Shown in pieces: positions 1 to 8,576 of a DNA stretch of 37,605 nt (positions are counted from its first letter, which is position 1; every line of letters starts with the position of its first letter). The notes beneath the pieces are model-generated. The model saw only the letters and a list, made by a program, of their open reading frames with translations, did no database searches and was not told the DNA's origin. Source of the DNA: JBGSMF01 sp964651475 (GTDB lineage Bacteria; Chloroflexota; Anaerolineae; Fen-1058); NCBI GenBank assembly GCA_964651475.1, contig CAZYXV010000036.1, positions 1-37,605 on the forward strand. The letters run 5' to 3'. The translations under genes and the position numbers were made by a program.

Positions 1-1
1 T

Positions 2-70
2 TTGACTCGCCAATTAGAGAAACTCGTCGGCGGTGTGGTGCGCATTGAACTTCAGATCACCTCCGCCTAG
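2..70 (+). CDS. C-terminal end of an unidentified protein (partial, runs off the left edge)
   Basis: An open frame enters from the left edge and stops at TAG 68-70, encoding 22 residues that include RQLEKLVGGVVRIEL. The pattern RQLxKLVxVVRIE resembles the end of the ACT domain in acetolactate synthase small subunits (IlvN/IlvH type). That is only a resemblance over a short stretch. The following apbE gene starts 27 bases later on the same strand, so the two could be co-transcribed. The assignment is weak, but the presence of a real gene end is plausible. Confidence 0.35.
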   Translation: MTRQLEKLVGGVVRIELQITSA

Positions 71-97
71 GCAGTTTATTTTCGAAGCAGGCCATAT

Positions 98-1063
98 ATG
101 GAAAACAGGCATGTCGTGCAAACAACCCATTGTGCGATGGGCACAGTCATGACCCACAAGGCTTTCGGCCAGTACACCGAACACGGCCTTGAAGTGGTTT
201 GCATGGAAGTCGCGCGGATTGAAGGCCTGCTCAGCCGTTTCTTGCCCGATAGTGAAATCGGCCGCGTGAACGCGTCGGCAGGGATAGGGAGCGAAAAGGT
301 AAGCCGCGAGACCTACGGCGTGCTGTCAGAGGCGGTTGAGTTTTCACGGCGCTTTCCGAGATGCTTTGACGTGACCATCGCGCCTTTAGTCGCTCTGTGG
401 CATGCCGCCAGGGAAACCTTGACCCCACCGGCCGCTTCGAGCATCCAGCAGGTGCTTTCCCTGTTGAATTATCAGGATTTGATCCTCGATCCCCGGGAGA
501 TGACTGCCAAACTCAGAAATACGGGACAATCCGTTGACCTGGGAGGGATCGGGAAAGGCTTTGCCGGCGACAAAATTCGGGAAGTTTTCCAGCAGTTTGG
601 CATCGCTTCGGCCTACTCAAACCTCGGCGGCAACGTCGTCACGGTAGGAACTAAGCCCGATGGCTCTCCCTGGCAGATCGGCATCCAGCATCCCTGGCAA
701 GAAAACAAACTGGTAGGGTCAGTTGCTGTGGTGAACCAGACCGTGGTGACATCCGGAGACTATCAGCGCTATTTTACAGATAGCTGGGGGAAAAGATGCC
801 ATCACATCCTGAACCCGACGACTGGGTATCCTGCAGAATCTGGATTGATCAGTGTGTCCATTGTTACAGAGAGCTCGTTGGCAGCAGATGCATTATCCAC
901 AATATTGTTCGTGGCTGGGATGGAGAAGGGACTTGAATTTCTGAGAAACCTTCCTCAAACCGAAGCCATTCTCGTAGATTCTGACTTGCGAGTTTACGTT
1001 ACACGAGGCCTCAGATACCGCTTCCAAGCGGATCAGGGCGTAAAAGTGACGATTCTAAATTGA
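98..1063 (+). CDS. apbE: FAD:protein FMN transferase (ApbE family)
   Basis: ApbE enzymes move FMN from FAD onto a threonine of target flavoproteins in a Mg-dependent reaction. The 321-aa product has the usual family length and motifs: MGTVM near residue 15, FDVTIAPLV near 90, DLGGIGKGFAGD near 147, NLGGNV, TSGDYQRYF, and the signature HHILNPTTGYPA followed by a metal-site region around DALSTILF. The start ATG at 98 is the only reasonable one, with a weak upstream GAAGCAGG. No signal peptide or lipobox is visible, although many ApbE proteins are exported lipoproteins. The next gene encodes an FMN-binding domain protein carrying the expected acceptor motif, so enzyme and substrate are adjacent. 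The family call is firm; the cellular location is uncertain. Confidence 0.93.
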   Translation: MENRHVVQTTHCAMGTVMTHKAFGQYTEHGLEVVCMEVARIEGLLSRFLPDSEIGRVNASAGIGSEKVSRETYGVLSEAVEFSRRFPRCFDVTIAPLVALWHAARETLTPPAASSIQQVLSLLNYQDLILDPREMTAKLRNTGQSVDLGGIGKGFAGDKIREVFQQFGIASAYSNLGGNVVTVGTKPDGSPWQIGIQHPWQENKLVGSVAVVNQTVVTSGDYQRYFTDSWGKRCHHILNPTTGYPAESGLISVSIVTESSLAADALSTILFVAGMEKGLEFLRNLPQTEAILVDSDLRVYVTRGLRYRFQADQGVKVTILN

Positions 1064-1083
1064 ATGAAAAGGAGAAAAGCAAA

Positions 1084-1491
1084 ATGACTGGTTGGTTGAT
1101 CGCGCTCGCCGTTGTGGCTGCTTTGGGTATAGCCGGGGGGATCGGCTGGTTGAATTTATCCAAAGAGCATCACGAAGCCAGAAGCCTGCCGCTGAATGCC
1201 GTGGATTTCAGCAAGCTGAATGACGGCACCTATCACGGGGCGTATGCGGGCGGCATGTACAAATGGCGCGCCAACGAATGTGATGTCACGGTGACAGGCG
1301 GCCAAGTGACCGACATTCAACTCGCAGGCAGTCAAGATCCGGGCGCCGAAAATGCAGATCATGAGATGCTCTACGAGCGGGTTATCCAGGCGCAGTCACT
1401 CCAGGTGGACACCATCAGCGGCGCGACCCTCACCTCGAAAGGTTGGCTCCAATGCGTAGAGAATGCGCTGATCCAGGCGCAATACGAATAA
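1084..1491 (+). CDS. Membrane-anchored FMN-binding domain protein (covalent flavoprotein, ApbE substrate)
   Basis: The 135-aa product has one N-terminal transmembrane segment (about residues 3-21, WLIALAVVAALGIAGGIGWL), then an FMN_bind domain (as in NqrC/RnfG) with DGTYHGAY at its start and SGATLTSKG near residue 110. The second threonine of that motif is the usual FMN attachment site. A frame-open TTG lies at 1060, overlapping the apbE stop. The ATG at 1084 is chosen because AAGGAG at 1069-1074 sits 9 bases upstream. It is probably translated with apbE and probably carries electrons outside the membrane. The partner that reduces it is not in the window. Its small size suggests a stand-alone flavin carrier and not an Nqr/Rnf subunit. 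Confidence 0.88.
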   Translation: MTGWLIALAVVAALGIAGGIGWLNLSKEHHEARSLPLNAVDFSKLNDGTYHGAYAGGMYKWRANECDVTVTGGQVTDIQLAGSQDPGAENADHEMLYERVIQAQSLQVDTISGATLTSKGWLQCVENALIQAQYE

Positions 1492-1501
1492 AGACCAAAC
1501 C

Positions 1502-1532
1502 AGGCCTGTTTTCGCCATAGAACAACAGGCCT
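1502..1532 (+). terminator. Hairpin after the apbE/FMN-binding pair
   Basis: A perfect 9-bp inverted repeat, AGGCCTGTT (1502-1510) and AACAGGCCT (1524-1532), with a 13-base loop lies 10 bases after the stop codon. A C/T-rich stretch follows, not a strong T run, so termination is plausible but not certain. The rest of the 1492-1740 gap shows nothing else I can name. Confidence 0.5.
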
Positions 1533-1740
1533 CACTTTCAACCTTAACAATCGAGCCAAAAGGGTATATAGTACCATGTATGAATCAGGAGGCTTACCAT
1601 ACGAATATGATTGAGCTGTCATCCTCACAGGGGCAACGCCTTGCCCCAGAGCCTGTCCACGATGGCGGCGCCGCGGGGGGTATCGTACGTCGTGAGTGAA
1701 GGGGTGAATCGTTTCTCGCGCGTCCATTGTCGAGGTATAG

Positions 1741-3942
1741 ATGGAACTCTCGCGTGACTTTCGCGTGTTGCTGCCGGTGGCCAAGCTAGAACGCGCCGAG
1801 CAGCTCGCGCCGTTGGCGGCTGCGCTGGCCGATGCAAACGATGGCGAGGTCATCGTTGTGTATGTCGAGGCCACCTCTCAATCGTCGCTTGATGAAAAGA
1901 CGTGGCCGGCGGTGGAGCGCGCCAGGCAAATCGTGGCCGAGGCGCAAGTGCCGGTTCATTCTATGGTTCGCACTGGGCAGGATGCCGTGTCGGGCATTTT
2001 TGAAGCGGCGCGCGAGACCCAGGCAAATGTTATCGTCATGGGATGGCGGCCCAAGCCGCGCACGCGCGATTGGTTGCTGGGCCAGACACTCGACCCGCTG
2101 CTGGCCAACCCGCCATGCGACGTATTGGTGCTGCGCGCAGGAACAATCGGCGTGCCGCATCGTACGCGTTGCGTGGTGCCATTAGCGGGGGGACCCAATG
2201 CAATTGGTGCGTTGGGGTACGCGCTGCAATTGGCCGAGCAATGGGATGGTCGGGTCACTGCGCTCACGGTCTTGGAACAAGCCACACCGGCCGAACAAGC
2301 TCGCGCCGAGAAAATGTTGCGGGAGATAGCCGGAAAACACGCCAAACACCCGCGCCTGGCGACGATGGCCATTAACGCGCCCGACCCTGCCCAGGGCATC
2401 TTGCAAGCTGCCGCCGATCACGACCTGGTGATAATGGGCGCTTCGGGCGAGGGTGTGATTGACCGGGTGTTGTTTGGAGACATTCCCGAGCGCGTTGCCA
2501 CGACCTGCCACGCGCCCGTAATCATCGCCAAGCGGCGCATCGGTCCACTGGTTGGTTGGTCGCGGCGTGTGCTCGATCGCACCTCGGCCAAACTGCCGCG
2601 GCTGACCTTTGAGGAGCGCATCGAAGTATACAAATCCATCCGCCGCGCCGCGCGCCCGGACGCCGACTATTTTGTGATGATTGGACTGGCGGCCGGGATT
2701 GCGGCATTAGGGTTGCTGCTAAACAGCCCGGCGGTCATCATCGGCGCGATGCTCGTTGCGCCTTTGATGGCGGCGATTGTTGGATTGGGAATGGGCGTGG
2801 TGATGGGCGATTTGCGCCTGCTGAAAATGGCTGCCAGCGCCACCCTGCGCGGCATGCTGTTGGCTATTAGCATTGGCATCGTAGCCGGTTGGCTGGCGAT
2901 TGATCCAACACCCACGGCGGAAATCTTGGGGCGCACCCGCCCCACACTGCTCGATCTGGGCGTGGCGCTCGTCTCCGGCGCAGCGGGTGCTTATGCGCTG
3001 TGCCGCAAAGACGTGTCGGCCTCGCTGCCCGGCGTGGCGATTGCCGCGGCGCTGGTGCCCCCCTTGACGACAGTTGGCATTGGGTTATCTACGGGCAACC
3101 TAGCTGTGGCTGGCGGCGCGTTGCTGTTGTTTCTGACCAACCTGGTCGCCATCAGCGCGGCCAGCGCGACGATTTTTTTACTGTTTGACTTCCGACCAGC
3201 GGCCCAGGTCGAGCGCATCACTATTCTGCGGCGGGGCGTGATGGCTGCCGTTACATTGCTAATCATTGTAGCAGCGATGTTGGGTGTGTTGACCTACAGG
3301 CTGGTCAAGCAAGTCAGGTTTGATCAAGATGTGCGCGCTGCCGTAGCGACGCAGGTGGCCCAACTTGGTCAAGCCCAAGTGGTCGAAGTCAAAATGGATC
3401 CGCTGGCTCAAGATGCGGTTCGCCTGCAAGTCACCATTCGATCCCGGCACAGCATTTCGCACGAAGAGACGGTCGCGCTGCAAAAGGGCATCGCCGTGCA
3501 ACTTGATCGGCCAGTGGCATTGGTGCTAATCGTGGTCCCGGCGACGCAGCTTGATCCACTCGTTCCGCCCACGCACACGCCGACCCCGACGTATACCCTC
3601 ACGCCCACGCCAGGCCCCAGCGCCACCCCGACGCATACCAGCACTCCCACCGCGACTCCAACACCCACGCCAACGTCAACATCCACACCCACGCCCACGT
3701 CCACGCCCACGCCAACTTTTACACCAACGCCTGTATCGGCAATGATTGCCAACACGGGCGGCGCGGGCGTTTTCCTGCGCGCCGCGCCCGGCGGCGACGT
3801 CATTGCCGCACTATCCGAGGGCGCGTCCGTGCAAATTCTCTATCGGCGCGAGAGGGTGAATGATGTAGAATGGGTTGAGGTACGCGACTTGTTTGGGCGC
3901 ACGGGTTGGGTAGCGGCGCGGTTTTTGGTACTTGAACCATAG
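1741..3942 (+). CDS. Tandem UspA - DUF389 membrane protein with Thr/Pro linker and C-terminal SH3 domain
   Basis: This 733-aa fusion has five parts. Residues about 5-135 and 141-267 are two universal stress (UspA) domains. The second keeps the nucleotide-loop pattern GASGEG...FGD. Residues about 300-525 form a multi-pass DUF389 domain with the hallmark SPAVIIGAMLVAPLM. Residues 610-665 are a (TPTP)n linker, and about 668-733 a bacterial SH3 domain ending GWVAARFLVL. A GAGG lies 6 bases before the ATG. DUF389 and Usp pairings are known, but transport or signalling by this protein is not established. By topology the Usp part should be cytoplasmic and the SH3 domain outside, near the cell wall. 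It stands alone between the flavin pair and a two-component system. Confidence 0.85.
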   Translation: MELSRDFRVLLPVAKLERAEQLAPLAAALADANDGEVIVVYVEATSQSSLDEKTWPAVERARQIVAEAQVPVHSMVRTGQDAVSGIFEAARETQANVIVMGWRPKPRTRDWLLGQTLDPLLANPPCDVLVLRAGTIGVPHRTRCVVPLAGGPNAIGALGYALQLAEQWDGRVTALTVLEQATPAEQARAEKMLREIAGKHAKHPRLATMAINAPDPAQGILQAAADHDLVIMGASGEGVIDRVLFGDIPERVATTCHAPVIIAKRRIGPLVGWSRRVLDRTSAKLPRLTFEERIEVYKSIRRAARPDADYFVMIGLAAGIAALGLLLNSPAVIIGAMLVAPLMAAIVGLGMGVVMGDLRLLKMAASATLRGMLLAISIGIVAGWLAIDPTPTAEILGRTRPTLLDLGVALVSGAAGAYALCRKDVSASLPGVAIAAALVPPLTTVGIGLSTGNLAVAGGALLLFLTNLVAISAASATIFLLFDFRPAAQVERITILRRGVMAAVTLLIIVAAMLGVLTYRLVKQVRFDQDVRAAVATQVAQLGQAQVVEVKMDPLAQDAVRLQVTIRSRHSISHEETVALQKGIAVQLDRPVALVLIVVPATQLDPLVPPTHTPTPTYTLTPTPGPSATPTHTSTPTATPTPTPTSTSTPTPTSTPTPTFTPTPVSAMIANTGGAGVFLRAAPGGDVIAALSEGASVQILYRRERVNDVEWVEVRDLFGRTGWVAARFLVLEP
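3569..3736 (+). repeat. In-frame Thr/Pro low-complexity tract
   Basis: Degenerate CCNACN repeats encode about 56 residues of mostly alternating T and P with a few S and A, separating the DUF389 membrane part from the SH3 domain. Such linkers are common in Chloroflexota surface proteins. The tract is prone to slippage, so its length could vary between strains. Confidence 0.85.
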
Positions 3943-3958
3943 TGTAGCCCTATCTCGG

Positions 3959-3987
3959 TTGCGATAGTTGTTACACGGTAATATTAT
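3959..3987 (+). promoter_or_regulatory. Candidate sigma70-type promoter for the two-component system
   Basis: TTGCGA (3959-3964) and TATTAT (3982-3987) are separated by 17 bases, about 50 bases before the response-regulator ATG. The boxes match the consensus at 4 and 5 of 6 positions. The assignment is by pattern only. Confidence 0.45.
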
Positions 3988-4038
3988 CAGGGGGCGCTGT
4001 CTTTTTCATGTTGTGACAGAATAATCTAAAGGACTCCA

Positions 4039-4734
4039 ATGACCAGACTGCTTATCGTAGACGACGACGAGCTGCTGCGGCGCAGCCTGAAATATCGCCT
4101 GGAACGCGAAGGCTATACGGTGACGAGCGCCGAGACGGGCGAAGAGGCGCTGTTTTTTGCGCGGCGCGACCGGCCCGACTTGATCGTGCTCGATATTGGC
4201 CTGCCTGACCGCGACGGCCTGGATGTGGCGCGCACGCTTCAGCGCGAGATGCAAGTGCCCATCCTGTTTCTCAGCGGGCGCGACCGGGAAGGTGATATCG
4301 TCGTCGGGCTAGAAGTGGGCGCGGAGGATTACGTCACCAAGCCATTTGGAATGAAGGAACTCTTGACGCGTATTCGCGTCATCTTGCGGCGCGCCAGCCG
4401 CTTGCCGATGCAAACGCCAGAAGAATCCCTTGCCGTCGGCGAGGTGTGGCTCGATGCCAAAGCGCACGAGGTGCGCGTGCGCGATCAGCCGGTGGACTTG
4501 CCGCCCAAGGAATTTGAGCTCTTGTGCCTGCTGATGGCAAACGCCGACACGGTGCTTTCAACCAACTATCTCCTGGATGCTGTGTGGGGCCAAGAGTTCA
4601 ACGGAGCGGTGCAAGTGTTGTACGTCCACATTGGCTGGCTGCGCGAGCGCATCGAGACTGATCCACGCCAGCCGCGCTACATTCAAACCGTGCGCGGGGT
4701 GGGCTACAAGTTCGCGGAGGGGGAAACGGGATGA
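4039..4734 (+). CDS. OmpR/PhoB-family response regulator
   Basis: The 231-aa product is a receiver domain (residues 3-115) plus a winged-helix DNA-binding domain (about 130-227). The acidic pocket is DDD at 8-10, the phospho-acceptor is D52 in VLDIGLPD, the switch residue is S79 and the conserved lysine K101 in TKPFG. The C-terminal half carries the OmpR hallmarks LPPKEFELLCLL and YIQTVRGVGYKF. AAAGGA precedes the ATG. The stop overlaps the kinase start as ATGA, so the two were a translationally coupled operon. The cognate kinase gene is now frameshifted, so this regulator may be an orphan or be phosphorylated by another kinase. The target genes cannot be read from the sequence. Confidence 0.93.
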   Translation: MTRLLIVDDDELLRRSLKYRLEREGYTVTSAETGEEALFFARRDRPDLIVLDIGLPDRDGLDVARTLQREMQVPILFLSGRDREGDIVVGLEVGAEDYVTKPFGMKELLTRIRVILRRASRLPMQTPEESLAVGEVWLDAKAHEVRVRDQPVDLPPKEFELLCLLMANADTVLSTNYLLDAVWGQEFNGAVQVLYVHIGWLRERIETDPRQPRYIQTVRGVGYKFAEGETG

Positions 4735-6127
4735 TGCATAGCCTGCGCACCAAGCTGGTGGCTAGCCATATTTTGCCCATTCTTCTTCTTATACCGATTC
4801 TCAGCTTGTATCTTTTCTACGTTTTGGAAGAGTTCTTTTCGACCAGCTTGCTCCAGCAGTTGACCTATCAGGCCAACCTTGTATCTAGCCTGGTAGAGCA
4901 AAATCCCGGCCTGGTAGAAGATCACCAGGCTATGAATGATTTTTTGAGCGGGGTGGCGCGCTGGACGGATGCGCGCGTGGTTATTCTATCAAAAGATAAT
5001 ATCATCCTCACTTCAACCGACGCCACAGACGCCGACCGCATTGGGATGCGCTACAGCGATGCAGCAGTAGAAAAATCGCTGCGCGGTGAAACCGCGCATG
5101 GTATTGGCCCTGGCTTTACCAGCGAGGTCGCTTATGTCGTTTTTCCGCTGCGGCGTGAGGGCGTCATTATTGGCGCATTCCGGCTGCCATACGGGGTCAA
5201 GGACTTGCGCATTCAGTTCAGCCGCTTGCAAGGACTAGTCTTGGGAGGCGCTGTATTGACAATCTTGCTTGGTCTTGGTCTTGGAGTGGGATTAGCCACT
5301 ACCATTACCAGGCCGCTGCGCCAGCTAAACGAACGAAAGCGCACAGGGCATCGCGGCCGGCAATTATCGCGCCAGAGTGACCGAGCGCGGCCACGAGGTC
5401 GGCGCATTGGCGCGCAGTTTCAATCAAATGGCTGTGCGATTGGAAGAGGCTGAGCAAACGCGTGAAAGGCAACTGGCGGCAATCGTTCACGAACTGGCGG
5501 GCCCTATCACGGGGATGGAGGCTGCCATAGAGACCTTGCGCACGGCGCAGACACCGATATAGAGATGCGGACTGTATTGCCGGGCGGCATTGAGCAAGAG
5601 TTGGCGCGCCTGGAACGGCTGATTGGAACGCTGCAAGGCATGCACAAATTGGCGCTCCGCCCAATGCAATCGAGTCGCACCGAGATTGCAATCGAGCGCG
5701 TCGTCCGCGCCTGTGCGGCGAATTTTGAACCTGCCGCGGCGCAGGCGGAAATTACGCTTGCTGTCGAGATGCCCGCCAACCTTGCGCGCGTCCGCGCCGA
5801 CGAAGATCGCATCATTCAGGTGTTGACGAATTTGCTTGACAATGCTGCCAAGTTCACGCCGCCCGGCGGGCGTATCACCATTGCGGCGGGCGAAGACGAA
5901 CAGCGCATTTGGGCAACAGTGGCCAACACGGGCGCCGGCATTGCGCCGGATGAATTACCACATATCTTTCAGCAGTTTTACAGCGGCCAATCGCGTCCGC
6001 CCGAAAAACGTGGGATGGGCTTGGGACGACCATCTGCCGCGAGATCATTGCCGTGCACGGTGGGCAAATTGCGGTCGAAAGCCAGCCAGGGCAAGGCGCG
6101 CGGTTCACGTTTACACTACCGAAATAG
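4731..6127 (+). pseudogene. Sensor histidine kinase broken by three frameshifts
   Basis: Read across three single-base shifts, this is a complete kinase of about 465 aa. It has TM1 (residues about 10-32), an extracytoplasmic sensor region, TM2 (about 167-190), a HAMP segment, an H box IVHELAGP, an N box with LTNLLDNAAKF, a G1 box NTGAGIAPDE and a G2 region. The final segment reads TICREIIAVHGGQIAVES in a third frame and stops at 6125-6127. The shifts lie near 5336-5338 (one extra A), near 5545 (one base missing, exposing TAG 5560-5562) and near 6023-6026 (one G missing). All kinase motifs survive, so decay is recent or the shifts are sequence errors. The start ATG at 4731 overlaps the regulator stop. 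Confidence 0.85.
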
Positions 6128-6144
6128 AGATTTTTTCTCGCCAC

Positions 6145-6176
6145 AACAAAACGCGGGCAAGCCCCGCGTTTTGTTT
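6145..6176 (+). terminator. Rho-independent terminator of the two-component operon
   Basis: A perfect 13-bp stem, AACAAAACGCGGG (6145-6157) pairing with CCCGCGTTTTGTT (6163-6175), encloses a 5-base loop. The T-rich right arm continues into GTTT. It sits 18 bases after the kinase stop codon. Confidence 0.85.
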
Positions 6177-6262
6177 AGGTAAACTTTAGGTTTTCTTGAG
6201 GCAACCGGATCTATTTCGGAATATTATGGTTCTAAGCTTGCATCACGCCGAAAGGAAATGCC

Positions 6263-7105
6263 ATGATGTCGTCTGTCACTGACGCGAATGATTTGCCGGT
6301 GTTGTTGCTGTGCAATTTGGATCATGCTTGGCAGCCCCACGAGATTACGGAAGCGATCCAGGATGTGGAGCGCCTCGAATCGGCTTTGCGCGCGCAGGGG
6401 CATCCGGTTACGCCAGTGCCCATTTACGGCGCCGATCTCGTCACTCCGCTGTGTGGATGTAATCCAGATGATTTTATCGTCTTCAACTGGTGCGAAGAAG
6501 TGCCCGGCTTGCCGCACAGCGAAGCGTTGGCGGCAGAAACGCTCGAAGCCTTAAACTTTACCTACACCGGTTCGCCGCCCGAGGTTCTGGCGCTCAGCCA
6601 GGACAAGCGCCAAATCAAAATGCTGCTGGAGCAGCACGATGTGCCCACCCCTGCCTGGCGCGTCTACGCGCCGGAGGTGGGTGTAGAGGACAATGGGTGG
6701 GAACGCTTTCCCGCCATAGTCAAGCCGGCGCAAGAGCATTGCAGCCTGGGAATAACGCCCCAAGCAGTAGTTACAACCCCAAACGAATTGAGTGAGCGGT
6801 TGGCCTATGTATTTGACACGTTTCACCAGCCGGCCTTGGTCGAGGATTATATTGCGGGGCGCGAGTTTCACGTTACCTTGTGGGGCAACGACGCGATAGA
6901 GATGCTGCCGCCGGTTGAAATAGACTTTTCAAATTTCAGCGATGTGCACGAGCAGATTTGTTCTTATGACTTCAAGTATGTCCCCGACTCGATCTATTTT
7001 AAACAAATTGATCTAATGTTGGCAGACTTGGACCAGGGCGAATATCGCTTATTGGAGCAGTCTGCCTTGGCCGCTTACCACACGATTGGTTGTAGGTTCC
7101 GGTAG
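6263..7105 (+). pseudogene. D-alanine-D-alanine-ligase-like ATP-grasp protein, 3' end lost to an insertion sequence
   Basis: The 280 codons give an N-terminal domain with FNWCEEVPGLPHSEA and an ATP-grasp domain with IVKPAQEHCSLGI, VEDYIAGREFHV and the tail AAYHTIGC. Intact ligases continue from that point into the segment carrying the Mg-binding glutamate and asparagine. Here the frame runs into the left end of the insertion sequence at 7091 and stops at 7103-7105. The metal site is therefore missing and activity is unlikely. AAAGGAAA precedes the ATG. The likely original role was ligation of D-alanine or a similar small amino acid; the substrate is unknown. The missing 3' end is not found beyond the insertion sequence. 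Confidence 0.82.
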
Positions 7106-7167
7106 TCGCGTATACATGTTTTATTCCGGTAATTGCGTATACGCTTCCATCTGATAATCGCGTGAGC
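7091..7167 (+). repeat. Left terminal repeat plus two further copies of its core motif
   Basis: The core GGTAGTCGCGTATAC in the left terminal repeat (7101-7115) recurs as GGTAATTGCGTATAC (7128-7142) and more loosely as GATAATCGCGTGAGC (7153-7167). The spacing is 27 and 25 bases. Iterated sites inside one end are typical transposase-binding arrays, as known for Tn7 and Mu ends. No matching array was noticed at the right end. Confidence 0.6.
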
Positions 7168-7258
7168 GGGATCATTGCTAACAGATCCAAGCTCGATTAG
7201 TACCTTTACAACTTCATCGAAACGGCATGATAATGCTCAACAAGAAAGGAGTGTCATC

Positions 7259-8553
7259 ATGTCGTACCAAAGAGTCACCACATTTGAAGAGCGCCAGCGG
7301 TTCGTGGAGCAACATCAGCAAGGTGTTCCCTATGAACAAATTGCTGAGGCGAGTGGTTGGAAAGCGGAGACGGTGCGCAAGCACTGTCTCGCCGCTGAGC
7401 GCGACGAGGTTGAGGCGCTGAAGCCCAAGAAACCTGGTCCGCCCGTGCGTGGTCTACTGAGTACGTTTGACCCAGTCGTGCGCTTTGCCGCCTTGCGGTT
7501 GAAGCGAGAGCATCCTGCCTGGGGGCCGGCGGTGATTTTGGATGAGTTGCGCCAACGTCGCAGTACCCGTCGCAAGCGATTGCCCAAGGGGTCTCAACTG
7601 GCGGCCTACTTTCAACAGTTCGGCGCGCGTTTGGTTCAACCCCGGCGGCATCTGCAGTTACCGCCCCCACTGGCTGTGCCTGGGTCAGACGCGGCCGGTC
7701 TTGTTTTCCAACTCGACATGCAAGAGCGTCTCTTTCTGCAGCGTTGGGATACTTCAATGTGGTCAACATCCGCGCTCCGCAGTGGGGGATTACAGTGGGC
7801 TGTTCGCCCCATCCCGCTGGTCAGAAACGCTGGAATCGCAAGGTGAGCATGGCTGAAATCCGCGACGACTGTCGCCAGGCTTTCGCTCAATGGGGGTTGC
7901 CCGATGAACTGCGGACGGATCACGACAAAGTGCTGATACCCAGCGGGGAGTACCCTTTCCCCAGTTTCTTTACCATGTGGTTGGTCGGTCTGGGAATTCA
8001 GCATACCCTGATCCAGCGCGTGACCCAGAATGCGAGTGTCGAACGCAGCCATCGCACCTTCGACAAACAAATGCTGAGCGGTTGCCCGGCCCAAGACTGG
8101 CCAGCCTTCCTCACCTATGTCGCGGCCGAACTCAAGCGGCTCAACGAACGCGTGCCTTCCCGGGCGAAGGCGTGTCAGGGCCAAATCCCATTAGTGGCCC
8201 ACCCCGAAGCTCGCACGCCGCGCCGCCCCTATCGTCGCGCGCAGCAAGCCCGCCTCTTCAGCCTGGAGCGCGTCTACACCTATCTCGCCCAAGGGCGCTG
8301 GGTGCGCCGGGCCAGCACGCACGGGCAATTCAAGTTCGCCGATTTCGTGTGGAATGCGGGACGACGTTTCGAAAACCAGCCCGCGATTATCACCTTTACG
8401 GCAGACACTCACGAGTCCGTGATCAACACACCAGAAGGCGAAGAAATCAAGCGCATACCCAGCAACTGGATTAACGAAGCTGCCATTCCCGGTTTGTCAG
8501 ACGATGAAGTTGTTAAGGTACAACCGGTACGTAACTCCCGGAAAAAGCCTTGA
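7259..8553 (+). pseudogene. DDE (integrase-core) transposase with an internal frameshift
   Basis: The first part (from ATG 7259, preceded by AAAGGAG) has an N-terminal helix-turn-helix (YEQIAEASGWKAETVRKH) and the first catalytic aspartate in FQLDMQERLFLQ. The second part, one frame away from about 7741, continues ALGYFNVVNIRAPQWG and holds the second aspartate in LRTDHDKV and the glutamate in NASVERSHRTF. A C-terminal beta-rich domain follows (QGRWVRRASTHGQF). Adding one base after CAG near 7742 restores a protein of about 432 aa. The shift lies inside the catalytic core, where programmed frameshifting is not usual, so this copy is probably inactive. The alternative is a sequence error. Confidence 0.8.
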
Positions 8554-8576
8554 ATACGCGACTACCGGAACTTACA
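8552..8576 (-). repeat. Right terminal inverted repeat of the insertion sequence
   Basis: Read on the minus strand it begins TGTAAGTTCCGGTAGTCGCG and matches the left end with two mismatches. It starts 2 bases before the end of the transposase stop codon, so the gene reaches into the repeat. Confidence 0.8.

Larger units (their letters stand above)
7091..8576 (+). mobile_element. Insertion sequence of about 1.49 kb with 25-bp terminal inverted repeats
   Basis: The left end 7091-7115 and the reverse complement of the right end 8552-8576 agree at 23 of 25 positions; both begin TGTA(G/A)GTTCCGGTAGTCGC. The element encodes one DDE transposase with an integrase (rve) core, in the style of IS481-like elements, though it is longer than usual for that family. 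No convincing target duplication is seen: the left flank is ...CGATTGGT and the right flank CGTGTATT.... The left flank is a ligase gene and the right flank an unrelated secreted-protein fragment, which suggests a deletion or recombination at the element. Confidence 0.85.

Noticed and set aside
3569..3736. Possible CRISPR or VNTR-type array in the TP tract
   Set aside because: The units are codon-level degenerate repeats within an open frame, with no fixed repeat and spacer lengths.
3408..3803. A minus-strand frame encoding (GV)n repeats
   Set aside because: It is the reverse reading of the TP-rich linker and has no independent support.
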